From: Orientallactaga sibirica
Lineage: Eukaryota > Chordata > Mammalia > Rodentia > Dipodidae
Length of the DNA stretch: 64,000 nt
Assembly: GCA_036365145.1 (NCBI GenBank)
Contig: JAEOAD010000055.1
Span: forward strand, 4,340,001 to 4,404,000
Reading direction: 5' to 3'
Below are positions 19,240 to 30,309 of the stretch, one piece after another. The notes beneath the pieces are model-generated. The model did no database searches. It worked only from the letters and a program-made list of their open reading frames with translations, and was not told where the DNA came from. Both the position numbers and the translations under genes were made by a program. How positions within the stretch are numbered: the stretch's first letter is position 1; the number at the start of each line of letters is the position of its first letter.

Positions 19240-20790
19240 ATCTAACCTACTGATCTTGCAGAGAGGCCAAACGTGAATTGAAGATTCACGAGACAGGCTG
19301 AGGTGTCCTTTTGTGACAGAGTCATCTTGTAGATGTCTGCTGTGTCTTCAAATAGTACCTGGTCTGTACAAGAGACACAGTGCTCAGCTCCAAGGTTTTG
19401 AAAAAAAAAAAATCTAACCCCATCCCTGCCCACAGGAAGACAGACAGATAAATTTGTCATTACAGTTCAGTGCCACCATTGCTAAGCTGCTACCACACTT
19501 GCCTGCTTGTAAGTTAAGGCAGAGTGGCTGGCATAAGGAGCCTGGATTTGGAGCTAAAATGTCTTGGGTTTGAGTCCTGGTTCCTCCACTGCCCAGCTGG
19601 ATAGGATTGGTGACATGGCAAGCTGGCGTGCTTGCGCAGATAGACAACCTTAGCAATTATGCAGGGAGAGCCTGCGTTTGAGGATCTGGGGTTTATTCCT
19701 GAATTTTTTTTTTTTTTTGGCTTGTCTTTCCACCACTGACTAAGTGGTCAGAGGGCAGTATGCTTACGAAATTTCCACCTGGGGATTTCGTTGGCGTCAG
19801 TTCATTGATGACTAAGGGGAGTGAGGTGGGAGGTGGCCTGAAGTTGAAAGCAGATGGCTGATGTAAAAGGCCTGTCCCAGGTGGGTGCTGGGCACTGGGT
19901 CAAATTGCGACCCAATCCCTGCCCACCTGGCTCCTGTGCCTGGGGGTCCCTACTGAAGTTGTTAGGGGGAGCTAGAAAATTCCGTGGGTCAAAGAAAGTA
20001 CAGTTCTGCACCAGGGACCCCGTTAGAGGCCCTGGAGGAGGCAGGTTTAAACCCTTAACCTCAAAGAGGAGGGTGGCTGGGACCTTTTCAGCAGACACTA
20101 GCAACATGACTCGGAGGTCAGCGCCAGCCACCATGGACTTGTTAGGCACCTACCACTGCAGTGGGAACCTGGGTGGAAAAGGATGTGAAGGGAGTAAGCC
20201 ACTGTCTGCAGGAGCTTAGTGAAACATGCCCATCGCTGGCCACCAGGCACTGAGCACTTACTGGGGAGGGAGATTGTTTCATGTTGCATCATTCTGTCTT
20301 TCCACAATCCTCACTTCTTATCCTTGTGGACCCTCAGACTCAGCCAGTAGGCAAGGCTAGATTCCTGCCCACTCCCGGCTCCAGCAAATGACCCCTATAA
20401 CTTCCTTGCTGAGCATTCTCTGTTGCTGCTACCCCAGCCAAGTCTGGGCCTGACCCCAACTGGGGAGGGAATGTGCAGGTGGAGAAGGGCTGTGCCCCAG
20501 GCTTAGGTTTGAAATGGCTGAGTTTTTTTTTTTTTTTTTTTTTTTCAGTAGCCTCTCAAGGCAGCCAGAGGTGTAAGAGGCCAAGAGGAAGGGGAGGCAG
20601 GGGCCCTTTTGGACAGACCATGCTTTGTGCCCCTGGCAGGGATCAGAAAAGGCAGATGAAAGCATGAGATGCCAGGAGCAGGGTGAGATAGTTGGTCTCA
20701 GCTCTTAGGCCCTGCACTGCCATTTCCTTGATGTCACTTGTCTCTCTGGGCCTCAGTCACCTCTGGTCTCCAAGGGGCCTTCAGCTCATA
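19240..20790. other. TSKU: TSKU intron, mostly unique
   Basis: Contains poly-T runs near 19706 and 20523-20545 and a weak MIR-like patch near 20700-20760. Otherwise unassigned. Confidence 0.4.
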
Positions 20791-20812
20791 AGCCTGGAAT
20801 TCTCTGACTTGG

Positions 20813-20905
20813 TTTATCTGGCTTATGTGGGTCCTGGGGAATCGAACCGGAGTCCTTTGGCTTCCCAGGCAAGCAACTTAACTGTTAAACCATCTCTCCA
20901 GCCCT
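20813..20905 (-). repeat. Dip-type SINE: tRNA-like head only (93 bp)
   Basis: Antisense element containing only the tRNA-like head and the first bases after the B box. Read antisense it ends '...acccacataagccagataaa', without the middle, CT stretch or normal tail. A perfect 18-bp target duplication TGGAATTCTCTGACTTGG (20795-20812 and 20906-20923) shows it inserted as a short unit rather than being trimmed later. Confidence 0.9.
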
Positions 20906-20983
20906 TGGAATTCTCTGACTTGGGGGATGTGACGTATGAGTAGTGAATAAGAGTTGCCACACTGGCTACAATAAACGTTCGTG

Positions 20984-21143
20984 AGCCGGGCGTGGTGGCG
21001 CACGCTTTTAATCCCAGCACTCGGGAGGCAGGGGTAGGAGGATCGCCATGAGTTCGAGGCCACCCTGAGACTATGTAGTTAACTCCAGGTCAGCCCGGAC
21101 CAGAGTGAAACCCTACCTCGCCAAAAAAAAAAAAAAAAAAAAA
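20984..21143 (+). repeat. B1 SINE in TSKU intron
   Basis: Young-looking copy, 'gccgggcgtggtggcgcacgc' to 'ccctacctcgcc' with an A21 tail; several CpGs retained. Confidence 0.92.
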
Positions 21144-23255
21144 GTTCATATCCCTTTGTGGACTCAGGCAGGGAAGGGGCAAAGGTGCCAACAACTTCTA
21201 GAGGCCTCTGTGCCTAGGATAATTTGATCTCTGTGGGTAAAAACAGACCTTGGGAGGGCAGTGATGTGGACAGAGCTGTCTCAGCAGGTCTGTTTTGTCA
21301 CATGAGGAGAGCCCCCTGGAGCTGGTAGGCTCATACCATTCATGCTTGACCTCATAAGGCATCAGAAAACTTTTCTTAGGGTCACTGTGGACTGGACACT
21401 GAGAGCAATGAAGAACTCAGTCCCGCAGGATTGGCTTCCAAACCAGGGCTTTGTGCGGTTTTTAAGTCATGTCCTTGTGTTCTGTGTCCTCCACGGACCA
21501 GAGTTCGTAGATAAAGGAATAGATCTTGGTAGGAAGATCCCTCTCTTCCCAGGGTAAAGCACTGGGCTGGGGGTGGGGCATCATTAATCCTGTTATACGG
21601 ATGAGCAAACCAAGGCTCAAAGAAACCCATGGTGGTCATACAGACCCAGGTCACCTGATCCAAGACTAACGTTAGTGATCTCGCGGTGGGTTGGTCTCTG
21701 CCCCCTTGAAAATGATGCCCTGATATCCTCCCTTCCCCCACATACCCCAACATGGCCTGGCCCCTGCTTTGTATTTAGTAGAGATTTCGTCATAGCTCTC
21801 TGATCAGTTTTAAAATCCTGCAACTCTGAAGCTGAGTTATCTAGACTAGACCCCTTATGAAGACGGGGAAACCAAGGCACATAGGATGAGACTTCACTGA
21901 TGATCAGGACAGTCTGGGGCAGACCAGGGACCAAGATCTAGTGTTCCTCACTGACCTCCAGGATTTGTCCCCAGAACACTTGTCCTGTTTCCTCCCATTC
22001 AGTGTCCTGGAGTGTGGTGAAGCAGAGTGGAGTGGGGGTGCGGGGGTGCCTTTGGAGTCCCTATTTAAGAGACTCCTCCTAGGGTGTACCCTGGAGAGAT
22101 GACACTCATGCCTGAACCCGTCAGTGTGCGGACACTGTGCTGGACATGTCCTCCATGGGGGTCACCTCTTTGAGGATGGACTGTCCTCTCCATTTCATTC
22201 CCCCCTGCAGTGGTCCCCAAGTCACACAGGTTAACAAGTGACCGTTGGATCTTCCCAATGGGGATGAGTCTGTTGGCCTTGGTGGGCAAATGTGAGAGGG
22301 ACTGCCTCTCCCTGTGGCTGAACACTTTCCGCTGGAATGCCTAGCCCTGGGCCTGTCCCATGTGTTCACCATGTGGGCAGAGCAAGAGCCTGGCCCAGTG
22401 CCCCGGGAGCACTGACCAGATGGGTTGCCCAGGTGGGCTCCATGTGTGCTCCTGCGTCCTTACGTCAACTTGAGGACCACTGACTCACTCCTGACACGGA
22501 TGGGGAAGGCTGCGCGGTGTGCCACAGCTTTTCATGGTGGGCAGTCCTCCTGCGTGAGGAGGACAGGGCAGACATTGCTGCCTTGGGGCCTGGAGGGTGA
22601 CTGCATTTGAGCTGGGTTCACCCCACCAGTTACACAAGCAAGAGTTCACAAGAAGCCATCTGGCATTGCGTGGACACGTTGTATACCCACTGGGAACCCG
22701 ATGGGTAATCTCAGGGCCCTTTGTGATGTTTGTTTAAACCCCAGGCGGGGTGGATAGGAGCGGATCAGCTTAGCAGGGGAGGGGGCGGGGTGGGGAGTGG
22801 TAATGAACTCTGTGGTGAGGCGCTCCCTGGGGAACAAAGGGGGCCTGAAGTAACTTAATATTTTCCTTTTTGCTGCAGACATTGGAACACTGTGTCCTGC
22901 CATGTCTGGGACCAAGCCCAGGATGCACCTGGGCTGGGTCTAATCCTCAAATTTGGCCTCTACAAAAGAAAGGGGTGGCAAGAAGGGGCCCAGGGGAGGG
23001 CTGGGGAGAACAGCCCCACTTGTTCCTGGTGAGAAGAGAGCCAGAGTGCAGATCAGGTGGCTGCCCTTTAAAGTTTCATGCAGGGCCTGTAATGGTATCT
23101 AGCTGTTCCCTGGTCTAGAAGGTGGTCAGGCTCCCACTTCAACTCCCTTCCCTGGAGGCCGGTGGGAGGGAGACAGGTCAGGAGCAGGGAACAAGCCACT
23201 GGGATAAGCCTATCTCCCAGCTGTGTGGGAGGGGCCACACCAGATGTGTACTTTG
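21144..23255. other. TSKU: TSKU intron, mostly unique
   Basis: No exon signal. A MIR-like antisense patch (cggatgagcaaaccaaggctcaaag) lies near 21595-21660. Good place to look for conserved enhancer sequence, but none can be called here. Confidence 0.4.
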
Positions 23256-23259
23256 AAGT

Positions 23260-23427
23260 CTCTCTCTCTCTCTCTCTTTTTTTTAGGTAGGGTCTCACTC
23301 TAGCTCAGACTAACCTGGAATTCACTATGTAGTCTCAGGGTGGCCTTGAACTCATGGCGATCCTCCTACCTCAGCCTCCCAAGTGCTGGGATTAGAGACA
23401 CCACCACGTGCACCACCACGCCTGGCT
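23260..23427 (-). repeat. B1 SINE
   Basis: (CT)n and poly-T lead, 'aggtagggtctcactctagctcag', ending 'caccaccacgcctggc'. Confidence 0.88.
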
Positions 23428-23769
23428 GAAGTTCTCATGGTTGTTTAACCCTCTGGTTTTCACCCCAGTACTGCCCAGCACTCACAACTTATCAGGCTTC
23501 GAGTCTAGCCAGTGTGGGTACATGTGCCATTAGATGTGACAACTTAACATATAGTGTCTGGCATATGTGACAGCTTCTATTACAGTTGTATAGAGGGAAA
23601 CTAAGGTCTGAGAGGGGAAATGGCTTGCATCCTAACATGTGTCCATGCAGAAAGCCCTTCCTGGACCCTGTGTCTCCTCTAGTCAACAGACCTGCTGGAG
23701 GCAGCAGATGAGAACAGAGGACATGGAACTGAGCAGGCCTGGAACTAATCCTGCCCTGCTTTCTGCTCC

Positions 23770-23900
23770 TTTCACCAAGAGCAAGGGCCCTGGAGGTGGT
23801 ACCACGTGGGCTCGGGGCTCAGGTGCCTTACCTCTCTGAGCCTGTTTCTTCATCTGTACAATATGGTAACAGGCCAGCTACCTGTTCAGGGTTAAATAAA
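23770..23900 (+). repeat. MIR SINE fragment
   Basis: 'gctcaggtgccttacctctctgagcctgtttcttcatctgtacaatatgg' is a clear MIR core/3' match. Confidence 0.7.
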
Positions 23901-23909
23901 GGACCGAAG

Positions 23910-24128
23910 AGCTGGAGAGATGGCTTAGCAGTTAAGGCATTTGCCTGCAAAGCCAAAGGATCTTGGTTCAATTATCCAGGACCCATGTAAGCCAGATGCA
24001 CAAGGGGGCACATGTGTCTGGAGTTCATTTGCAGTGGCTGGAGGCCCTGATGTACCCATTCTCACTCTCTCAAATTAATTAATTACTTAATTAATGAAAA
24101 AATATTTTTAAAAAATATTTTTTAAAAA
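23910..24128 (+). repeat. Dip-type tRNA SINE in TSKU intron
   Basis: 'gctggagagatggcttagcag' to '(aatt)n' and an A/T-rich tail. Confidence 0.9.
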
Positions 24129-24359
24129 AGGCCCAGAAAGGTATGTCGGTTGAGAGTAGGCAAAGGGCAAGTAGGTAAGGACTTGGGTGGGTGCCCCCCC
24201 AAGCCTATTTTGGAGCTTAGGCACAGGGTTCCCAGTTGGGAGGGAGGATGAGGCCTCCAGAGGTCAAGTCAAGGTGGGATGGACACAGTCACTGCAGGAG
24301 AAGTGGGCTTAGCCCCTGCCAGGCTGCATCAGGGGACCCTGCTTCCTATGTCTGCCTAG

Positions 24360-24460
24360 AACACAGTGCTTAGCTCGGGCTGTGGGTAAGTCACTAAACC
24401 TCCTGAACCGCCGTTCCTTCATGGCAAAATGAAGACAAGAATCTGCCTTGCAGGAAGGTG
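24360..24460 (+). repeat. MIR SINE fragment
   Basis: 'gggctgtgggtaagtcactaaacctcctgaaccgccgttccttcatggcaaaatgaagac' matches the MIR core. Confidence 0.65.
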
Positions 24461-24726
24461 TGAAGGTTAAAGGAGACTAGGTGTCCTGAGGCACCCAGCC
24501 CATGGCACCTGCTCAGCAGAGGTCAGTAGAGCCTAGGGCCCTGACCTTTGCACTGTGATCCCTCCCTGGCAGGGTCTAAGTCTTGGACAGGTCCCCCAAG
24601 CAAGAGAACATCTGGTCTAGTGGGTTTCAAAGTAGGATCCTTAACACATAGGGCAGGTCCAGCGCCTCTTCAACCTGAGCTCATCCAAGAAAGCCTTCTG
24701 CTACTTGCACTTGAAAAGACCAGAGA

Positions 24727-24874
24727 CAGCAGGGCATGGTGACACACGCCTTTAATCCCCCTGCACTTGGGAGGCAGAGGTAGGAGAGGTGTGAGTTCGA
24801 GGTCACCCTGAGACTACATTCTAGGTCAGCCTCGGCCAGAGTGAGACCCTACCTCAAAACAACCAAAAAAAAAA
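24727..24874 (+). repeat. B1 SINE about 160 bp upstream of the TSKU coding exon
   Basis: Complete copy with a 13-bp target duplication AAAAGACCAGAGA (24714-24726 and 24875-24887). Confidence 0.92.
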
Positions 24875-25044
24875 AAAAGACCAGAGAGGAACAGGGAGTG
24901 GACATTAAGAGTATTCCAGGAGGACAGGATCTGTGACAACTCGTAGCTGTCACCGGACACATGAGCTCATGTCTTCGGGAGTGGGATAAGAGTGTGTAGT
25001 CTGTCCACCACTCACCTGTAGCTCTCTCTCCAACCAGCCCCACC

Positions 25045-26112
25045 ATGCCGTGGTCCCTGCTGCTGCTGCTGCTGCTGGCTGTGGGTGGAGCTCAGACAAC
25101 CCGGCCATGCTTCCCTGGGTGCCAGTGCGAGGTGGAGACCTTTGGCCTCTTCGACAGCTTCAGCCTGACCCGGGTGGACTGCAGTGGCCTGGGCCCCCAC
25201 ATTGTACCCGTGCCCATCCCCCTGGACACCACTCACTTGGATCTGTCCTCCAACCGACTGGAAACAGTGAATGAATCAGTATTAGCAGGACCAGGCTATA
25301 CCACGCTGGCTGGCCTAGATCTTAGCCACAACCTGCTCACCAGCATCTCACCCACCGCCTTTTCCCGCCTGCGCTACCTGGAGTCCCTCGACCTCAGCCA
25401 CAATGGTCTGGCGGCCCTGCCAGCCGAGACCTTTACCAGTTGCCCCTTGAGCGACGTGAACCTCAGCTACAACCGGCTCCAAGAGGTCTCAATATCTGCC
25501 TTTACCACTCACAGCCAGGGCCGGCCACTGCATGTGGACCTCTCCCACAACCTCATTCACCGCTTGGTCCCGCGTCCCTTGAGGGCCAGTCTGCCCTTAC
25601 CCACCATTCAGAGCCTGAACCTGGCCTGGAACCGACTCCGTACCGTGCCCAATCTCCGAGATCTGCCCCTGCGCTATCTGAGCCTGGACGGCAACCCTCT
25701 GGCAGCCATTGGTCCAGGTGCCTTCACGGGGCTGACAGGCCTCACCCACTTGTCATTGGCCAGCCTACAGGGTGTCCCCCAGCTGGTGCCTCATGGCTTC
25801 CGTGAACTTTCAGGCCTGCAGGTCCTGGACCTGTCGGGCAACCCGAAGCTCAAATGGGCAGGAGCAGAGACCTTCTCAGGCCTGGGCTCTCTGCAGGAGC
25901 TGGACTTATCAGGAACCAGCCTGATGCCTCTGCCTGATACACTGCTTCATCACCTCCCAGCCCTGCAGAGCGTCAGTGTGGGTCAAGACGTGCAGTGCAG
26001 GCGTCTGGTGCGGGAGGGCACCTATCCCCGGCAGCCTGGCTCCCGTCCCAAGGTGGCCTTGCACTGTGGAGACATCCATGAATCTACCGCCAGACGGCCA
26101 GACATCTTGTGA
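25045..26112 (+). CDS. TSKU: Tsukushi, small leucine-rich proteoglycan
   Basis: Secreted leucine-rich-repeat protein, 355 codons, about the family's usual length (human about 353). Residues 1-16 form a signal peptide with seven consecutive Leu (CTG codons, 25057-25077). The N-terminal cap has the Cys cluster C22-x3-C26-x-C28-x17-C46. From about residue 60 to 300 follow roughly ten LRRs of the LxxLxLSxNxL type (HLDLSSNRL, GLDLSHNLL, SLDLSHNGL, DVNLSYNRL, HVDLSHNLI, SLNLAWNRL, YLSLDGNPL, VLDLSGNPK, ELDLSGTSL). The C-terminal cap carries C318 and C341. Sequons include N76-E-S and N139-L-S. From family knowledge, tsukushi acts outside the cell, binding BMP/TGF-beta, Wnt (Frizzled), FGF and Notch-pathway components in eye, inner ear, hair and neural development, and is a liver-secreted metabolic factor. 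The ATG is the first after the acceptor and has A at -3. The frame is intact; I see no damage. Confidence 0.97.
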   Translation: MPWSLLLLLLLAVGGAQTTRPCFPGCQCEVETFGLFDSFSLTRVDCSGLGPHIVPVPIPLDTTHLDLSSNRLETVNESVLAGPGYTTLAGLDLSHNLLTSISPTAFSRLRYLESLDLSHNGLAALPAETFTSCPLSDVNLSYNRLQEVSISAFTTHSQGRPLHVDLSHNLIHRLVPRPLRASLPLPTIQSLNLAWNRLRTVPNLRDLPLRYLSLDGNPLAAIGPGAFTGLTGLTHLSLASLQGVPQLVPHGFRELSGLQVLDLSGNPKLKWAGAETFSGLGSLQELDLSGTSLMPLPDTLLHHLPALQSVSVGQDVQCRRLVREGTYPRQPGSRPKVALHCGDIHESTARRPDIL

Positions 26113-27530
26113 CGAATGGTGTGGCCTGGGGCCACGTGACAGACTGCTGCCCTGGGGTTGCTCAGGGCCCAAGTAACTTATATTTTAATGTACCAGTGGG
26201 CGTCTACAAGCCTATGTGGCTGCATCATTGCGGAGCTATGGGCTTATGAGAGCTTTGGCATCTGGGGCCAATCCCTAAGAACAAAGTCTGCCCCTCTGTC
26301 TCTGTGGCTCACCTCCCTGAACCGTAAGTGGAGGGACTTTATTGCCAAACCAGACTCTGGTCCCTTCCTGTGCCCTGCCCTATTTGTCCCGAAGTGCCTT
26401 CCCTCTTGCCTTGGCTGAGCTAACCCACGATGGTTGGAGGGTGGGTGGGAGCCGTCGCTGCACTGCTGGCTCAGGTCCACTGGGCTGAGTGTTCCCTTGG
26501 GCCCAAGGTCTAGTCACTCTAGTAGTTTCTTTTATGATACAACCCTTCGCTGTGGGCCTACGGGGCCCAATACATTTCTCATGGAATCCTGGGTGTAACC
26601 TTAATTATAGAAGAGACTGCAGAGAAAAAAAAATCAACCCACCCTTCTCATGAGAAAGGTGGAGACACAGGGTCTAAGAGTGGTGGACCTGCTTATCTGA
26701 AATCCCACAAGCAGGGCAGGTCTGGAGCCCACCCTGCTAAGGGTCAGGGGCTTTGCACTTTCTGGTCTTCTCTGTCATCTCTCCTGCTCTCCTTTGGTGC
26801 CCTCTTGCCGTTGTCTGTGCCCTTTCCCCATAATCCCTAGCAGTGGTAGCCAGACAGGTCAGGGTCACAGAGGACCTCGTGGCACGGGCAAAAAGCATTT
26901 CACTTTTCAGAGCCTCAGGAAGCTTGGGTATACCAGCCCCAAGCCTGTTAACTTTCTTACTCTGGGGTGGGGTTCCCCCAGCATCAAGACTGGAATGTGC
27001 TCATTTTTTTTAACCCCCCCCCCATAGATACTGCCTCTAGATGCTTCTCCAAGAAGTCAGTGCAGTTATGGCCGTGTGGCTGTCAGCGCCAATGGACTGT
27101 GGATTCAGTCTCCCCATAGGCCAGAGACCAAGAGATCTGTCACGCCCTCCCAGGAGTGCTGCCAAAAGAGACAGGGTCATGTCATACTCCAGCCCCAGGG
27201 GCAGCATCTCAGCCTCCCGTCCCTGTGGGGTGATCTTTCCTTTGTCCTCATTTCATAAGAGTTGTTGCATTTTTTTTTTTTAATGAACCATCACTTTCAA
27301 CTACCTCTGCTGGCAGGGGATGGAAGTGTGTCATTTATAAAAGAAGAGAAGCGTATTTGTTCACTTTTGTAATATGTATCCTGAGATTGTTTGGGGGAAG
27401 TTGTGCAGAAGCCAACTATCAGTGGCTTATGTGGGCATTGGGGCTGGTACCAGAGGTGCCCACAGGGCAGTGAGAGCTCTGTGTTAACTCACTCACCAGC
27501 CCAACCCAGCCCCCGATTGATTCTTGGTTT

Positions 27531-27536
27531 AATAAA
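27531..27536 (+). terminator. TSKU: Polyadenylation signal AATAAA of TSKU
   Basis: Canonical hexamer 1.4 kb after the stop, followed about 45 bp later by a GT/G-rich element (gttggggtggggtgagggg), the usual arrangement for cleavage and polyadenylation. Confidence 0.8.
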
Positions 27537-27559
27537 CACTATTAAGAGTTATCTTTCCA

Positions 27560-28615
27560 TCGTTGAAGCCTTCACTGACAATTGTTGGGGTGGGGTGAGG
27601 GGACACAGGATGAATTAGGCCCTACTTTGGGCAGCTTACTCTCCCTAATAGGCCCAGTAGTGTCCTGAGATTGGAGACGTGAAGTGACATCAAAGAAGTC
27701 ACTTAGGAACACTGGCCCTCGTTCTGAAGCTGTCACTCTATCCACGTTCCTCACCCCAGGTCCCTTCCACCCACCCTCCGCCTGGCCACCACGGTGGGCT
27801 TGTCAGGCCCTTGCGTGCCTCTGCCTCAGCTCAGGCCATTGCTGTGAAGCCCCTTGTCCTTGTCCCTCAAACCCTTTTCACCTAAGAGACTTGGTTCCCA
27901 ACACACCTTAGAAGTTCCCCCAAAGTCTCTATCCCCCCCAACTCCCTTCTGTCAAAAAAAAAAAAAAAAAAAAAAACAGCAGTACTTTGGTCATCCTTGG
28001 CATTTCAGTTGTAGAACCCCATAATTTCTGTCCACACACTTCTGATAACAGCTCACTATCGTAAGTGTCCGGTGCTAGCAAAAGAGTCATCCTTCTCACT
28101 GGCCAGTCTCTAGAAGTACCCATCTCCATTGTCACCACCACCACCAAGTTGTCGCTGACAGCTGCCCTGGACCTGAGCTGATGGACAGCTGGAACTCCAT
28201 GAGGTTAGGAATAGCTGACAACCCTGTGGAGGAGCCACGTGGCTCAAGACAAATGGACCAGAACAAGGAGAGCGGCACTTGGGAGAGGTCACAGGTGAGG
28301 GGTCAATGGCAGAGTCCAGAACTTGGGTCGTCATTGCCAGTCAGGTTGCCCCAGTGAGACTTCCTGAGTCCAGGCTGCCACCTACCTGTCAGCGAGTGGA
28401 TTAACTGAGGCATGAAGAGAGCCACAGTCCTGTGTGTTCCTGCATGCAGGGACAGCCCCTGCTGATCCCCTCGGGCCCTTAGCAGAGACTTCAGAAACGG
28501 ACGAGGAGAGTTTGTGGAAGGAGACTCAAGTGTCTTTGCACCCAGGAGTCTTAAAGGACAAAGAGTGAAAGGCAAAGGGTGAAGACAGGCTTCGGCTTCC
28601 TGTCTGCAAACTGGG
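27560..28615. other. Intergenic 3' of TSKU, no gene seen
   Basis: Contains an A-run at 27955-27976. No splice-flanked open frame or recognised family. Confidence 0.45.
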
Positions 28616-28617
28616 AT

Positions 28618-28722
28618 GAGGGCACGGTGGTACAAACCAGGAATACCAACACTCCTGATGTTGTAGGACTGTGAGCTTGATGCCAGCCTGGGCCACATGA
28701 GACCCTGTCTCAAAAGACAATA
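28618..28722 (+). repeat. Old B1/proto-B1 SINE
   Basis: 'gggcacggtggtacaaaccaggaatacc...cttgatgccagcctgggccacatgagaccctgtctcaaaa' is 7SL-derived and diverged. Confidence 0.6.
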
Positions 28723-28729
28723 GCAGCTG

Positions 28730-28917
28730 GGCTGGAAAGGTGGCTTCATGGTGGAGGCACTTGCTTGCCAAGCCTAAGGACCCAGGTTGAATTCCCCAGG
28801 ACCCACATAATCCAGATGCACAAGGAGGTGCATGCATTTGGAGCTCATTTGCAGTGGCTTAAGACCCTGGTGTGCTCATTCTCTCTTTCTCAAATAAATA
28901 AAATATTTTTAAAAGAA
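28730..28917 (+). repeat. Dip-type tRNA SINE
   Basis: 'gggctggaaaggtggcttcatgg' to 'caaataaataaaatatttttaaaag'. Confidence 0.88.
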
Positions 28918-28919
28918 CA

Positions 28920-29085
28920 GCAGGGCATGGTGGCGCACGCTTTTAATCCCAGCACTCTGGAGGCAGAGGTAGGAGGATCATCATGAGTTCAAGGCCACCC
29001 TGAGACTATATAGCGAATTCCAGGTCAGCCTGGACTACAACGAGACCCTACCTCCAAAAAAAAAAAAAAATATATATATATATAT
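28920..29085 (+). repeat. B1 SINE with (AT)n tail
   Basis: 'agggcatggtggcgcacgc' to 'ccctacctccaaaa', with a poly-A followed by (TA)n at about 29070-29085. Confidence 0.9.
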
Positions 29086-29109
29086 GGCAACAATAAAAAA
29101 ATCAAAAAC

Positions 29110-30080
29110 AAAACAAAAAGTGGGGCTAGCATTCCCACGCAAGGGTGAGCACAGGCATGGTCACATACAGGCCTCTATTTCCGGATGGGGAATGCTTGCA
29201 CCCAGGCCTGGCTTCTGGTCTGCTTTTACACTTTGAAACCCTGTGTCCTTAAGGAGGCACCCGGCCTGCAGCACCATCTTGCGGCCATGCGTAACTAGAC
29301 ACTCAATTCTCAGCCAAGTCCAGGAGCTTCGGGAAGGCCAGAAACAGTGCCCTGCTCTGTCGGCCAGGCCATTCAGAGCTTCCCGCCAGCCAGAAAAAAT
29401 GCTCATTTAGATCTTCTCCCTCCAGAAATCCTGGCACTTAGGATCACACAAAATCACAGACTCATGCAGAGATTCCCTCTTGCGTTCATAGGAGCAGGTT
29501 AAAATCCTGGGTTCATTACTAATTGTGTAACTTTGGCTAAGTCATATCACTTCCCTGAGCCTGGAAAACAGGGGTGAAGAATGTAGTGATCTGCAAGAAG
29601 AGTAGCGTTTGTACAGAATGTACAAACGTGTGCCTGCTGCAAAGATGCACCTGGGACTGTCCTTTCTCCACCTCACAGCTATACCAAGCACTTTCATCGC
29701 CATACAGATGAGGACTAAGTCATCTTGCTGTCCTTACCGCATGGGCAGAACTGTCACACATACAGAGACTCAGGGATGGGAGGGTTGCTCTGAGACACCC
29801 CAAACCACTGAGATCCCAGCTGTTTTCTGTAGAAAACGGGGTTAGTTAGACAGTTCTAAGTATCTCCCATGAGACCTCCGAATAGTGATCCCCAGAGCAA
29901 CAAAAAAGCCCATTAAAGTGACAACCCTTCCTCTCCTGGCTCCTTTTCACAGACGGGGAGAGAGGCCCACAGAGGAGCAGCCCCAGGTCCCACGGCAGGT
30001 AGCCAGGACTCTGTGCTGCAGAACTGGCTGTGTCATCTGTGAGATGAACATGTGGGTCCCTTGTTCAAAAACGATAGAGT
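29110..30080. other. Intergenic; contains MIR pieces
   Basis: A + MIR core lies at about 29500-29585 (taactttggctaagtcatatcacttccctgagcctgg) and a weaker antisense one near 29945-30030. No gene seen. Confidence 0.5.
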
Positions 30081-30090
30081 ATTAAGATGA

Positions 30091-30240
30091 GCTAGAGAGA
30101 TGGCTCAGTGGTTAAAGGTGCTTGCTTGCAAAGCTTGACAGCCTGGGTTCGAGTCCCCCATACCCATGAAAAGCCAGACGAGAATGCTTCACATGTGTCT
30201 GGAGTTCATTTGCAGTGGCAGGAGGCCCTGGCATGCCCAC

Positions 30241-30285
<45 letters not shown>

Positions 30286-30293
30286 AAAGAAAA
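30091..30293 (+). repeat. Dip-type tRNA SINE with (CT)n run
   Basis: Target copies TATTAAGATGA (30080-30090) and TATCAAGATGG (about 30294) flank it. A (CT)20 run spans about 30245-30284. Confidence 0.88.
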
Positions 30294-30309
30294 ATATCAA
30301 GATGGCAAG

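Larger units (their letters stand above)
25038..27555 (+). other. TSKU: TSKU terminal exon (coding plus 3'UTR)
   Basis: The acceptor is ctctctctccaaccag|CCCCACC, with AG at 25036-25037, leaving seven untranslated bases before the ATG. The whole reading frame lies in this exon, as is usual for TSKU. After the stop there are about 1.4 kb of 3'UTR to an AATAAA at 27531-27536, with cleavage expected 15-25 bp later. The 3'UTR holds an antisense MIR-like patch near 26640-26730 and a T-rich run near 27270. The exon 3' edge is approximate. Confidence 0.8.

Noticed and set aside
25909..26172. Antisense frame across the end of TSKU and the +1 frames inside it
   Set aside because: Shadows of the real TSKU coding frame.
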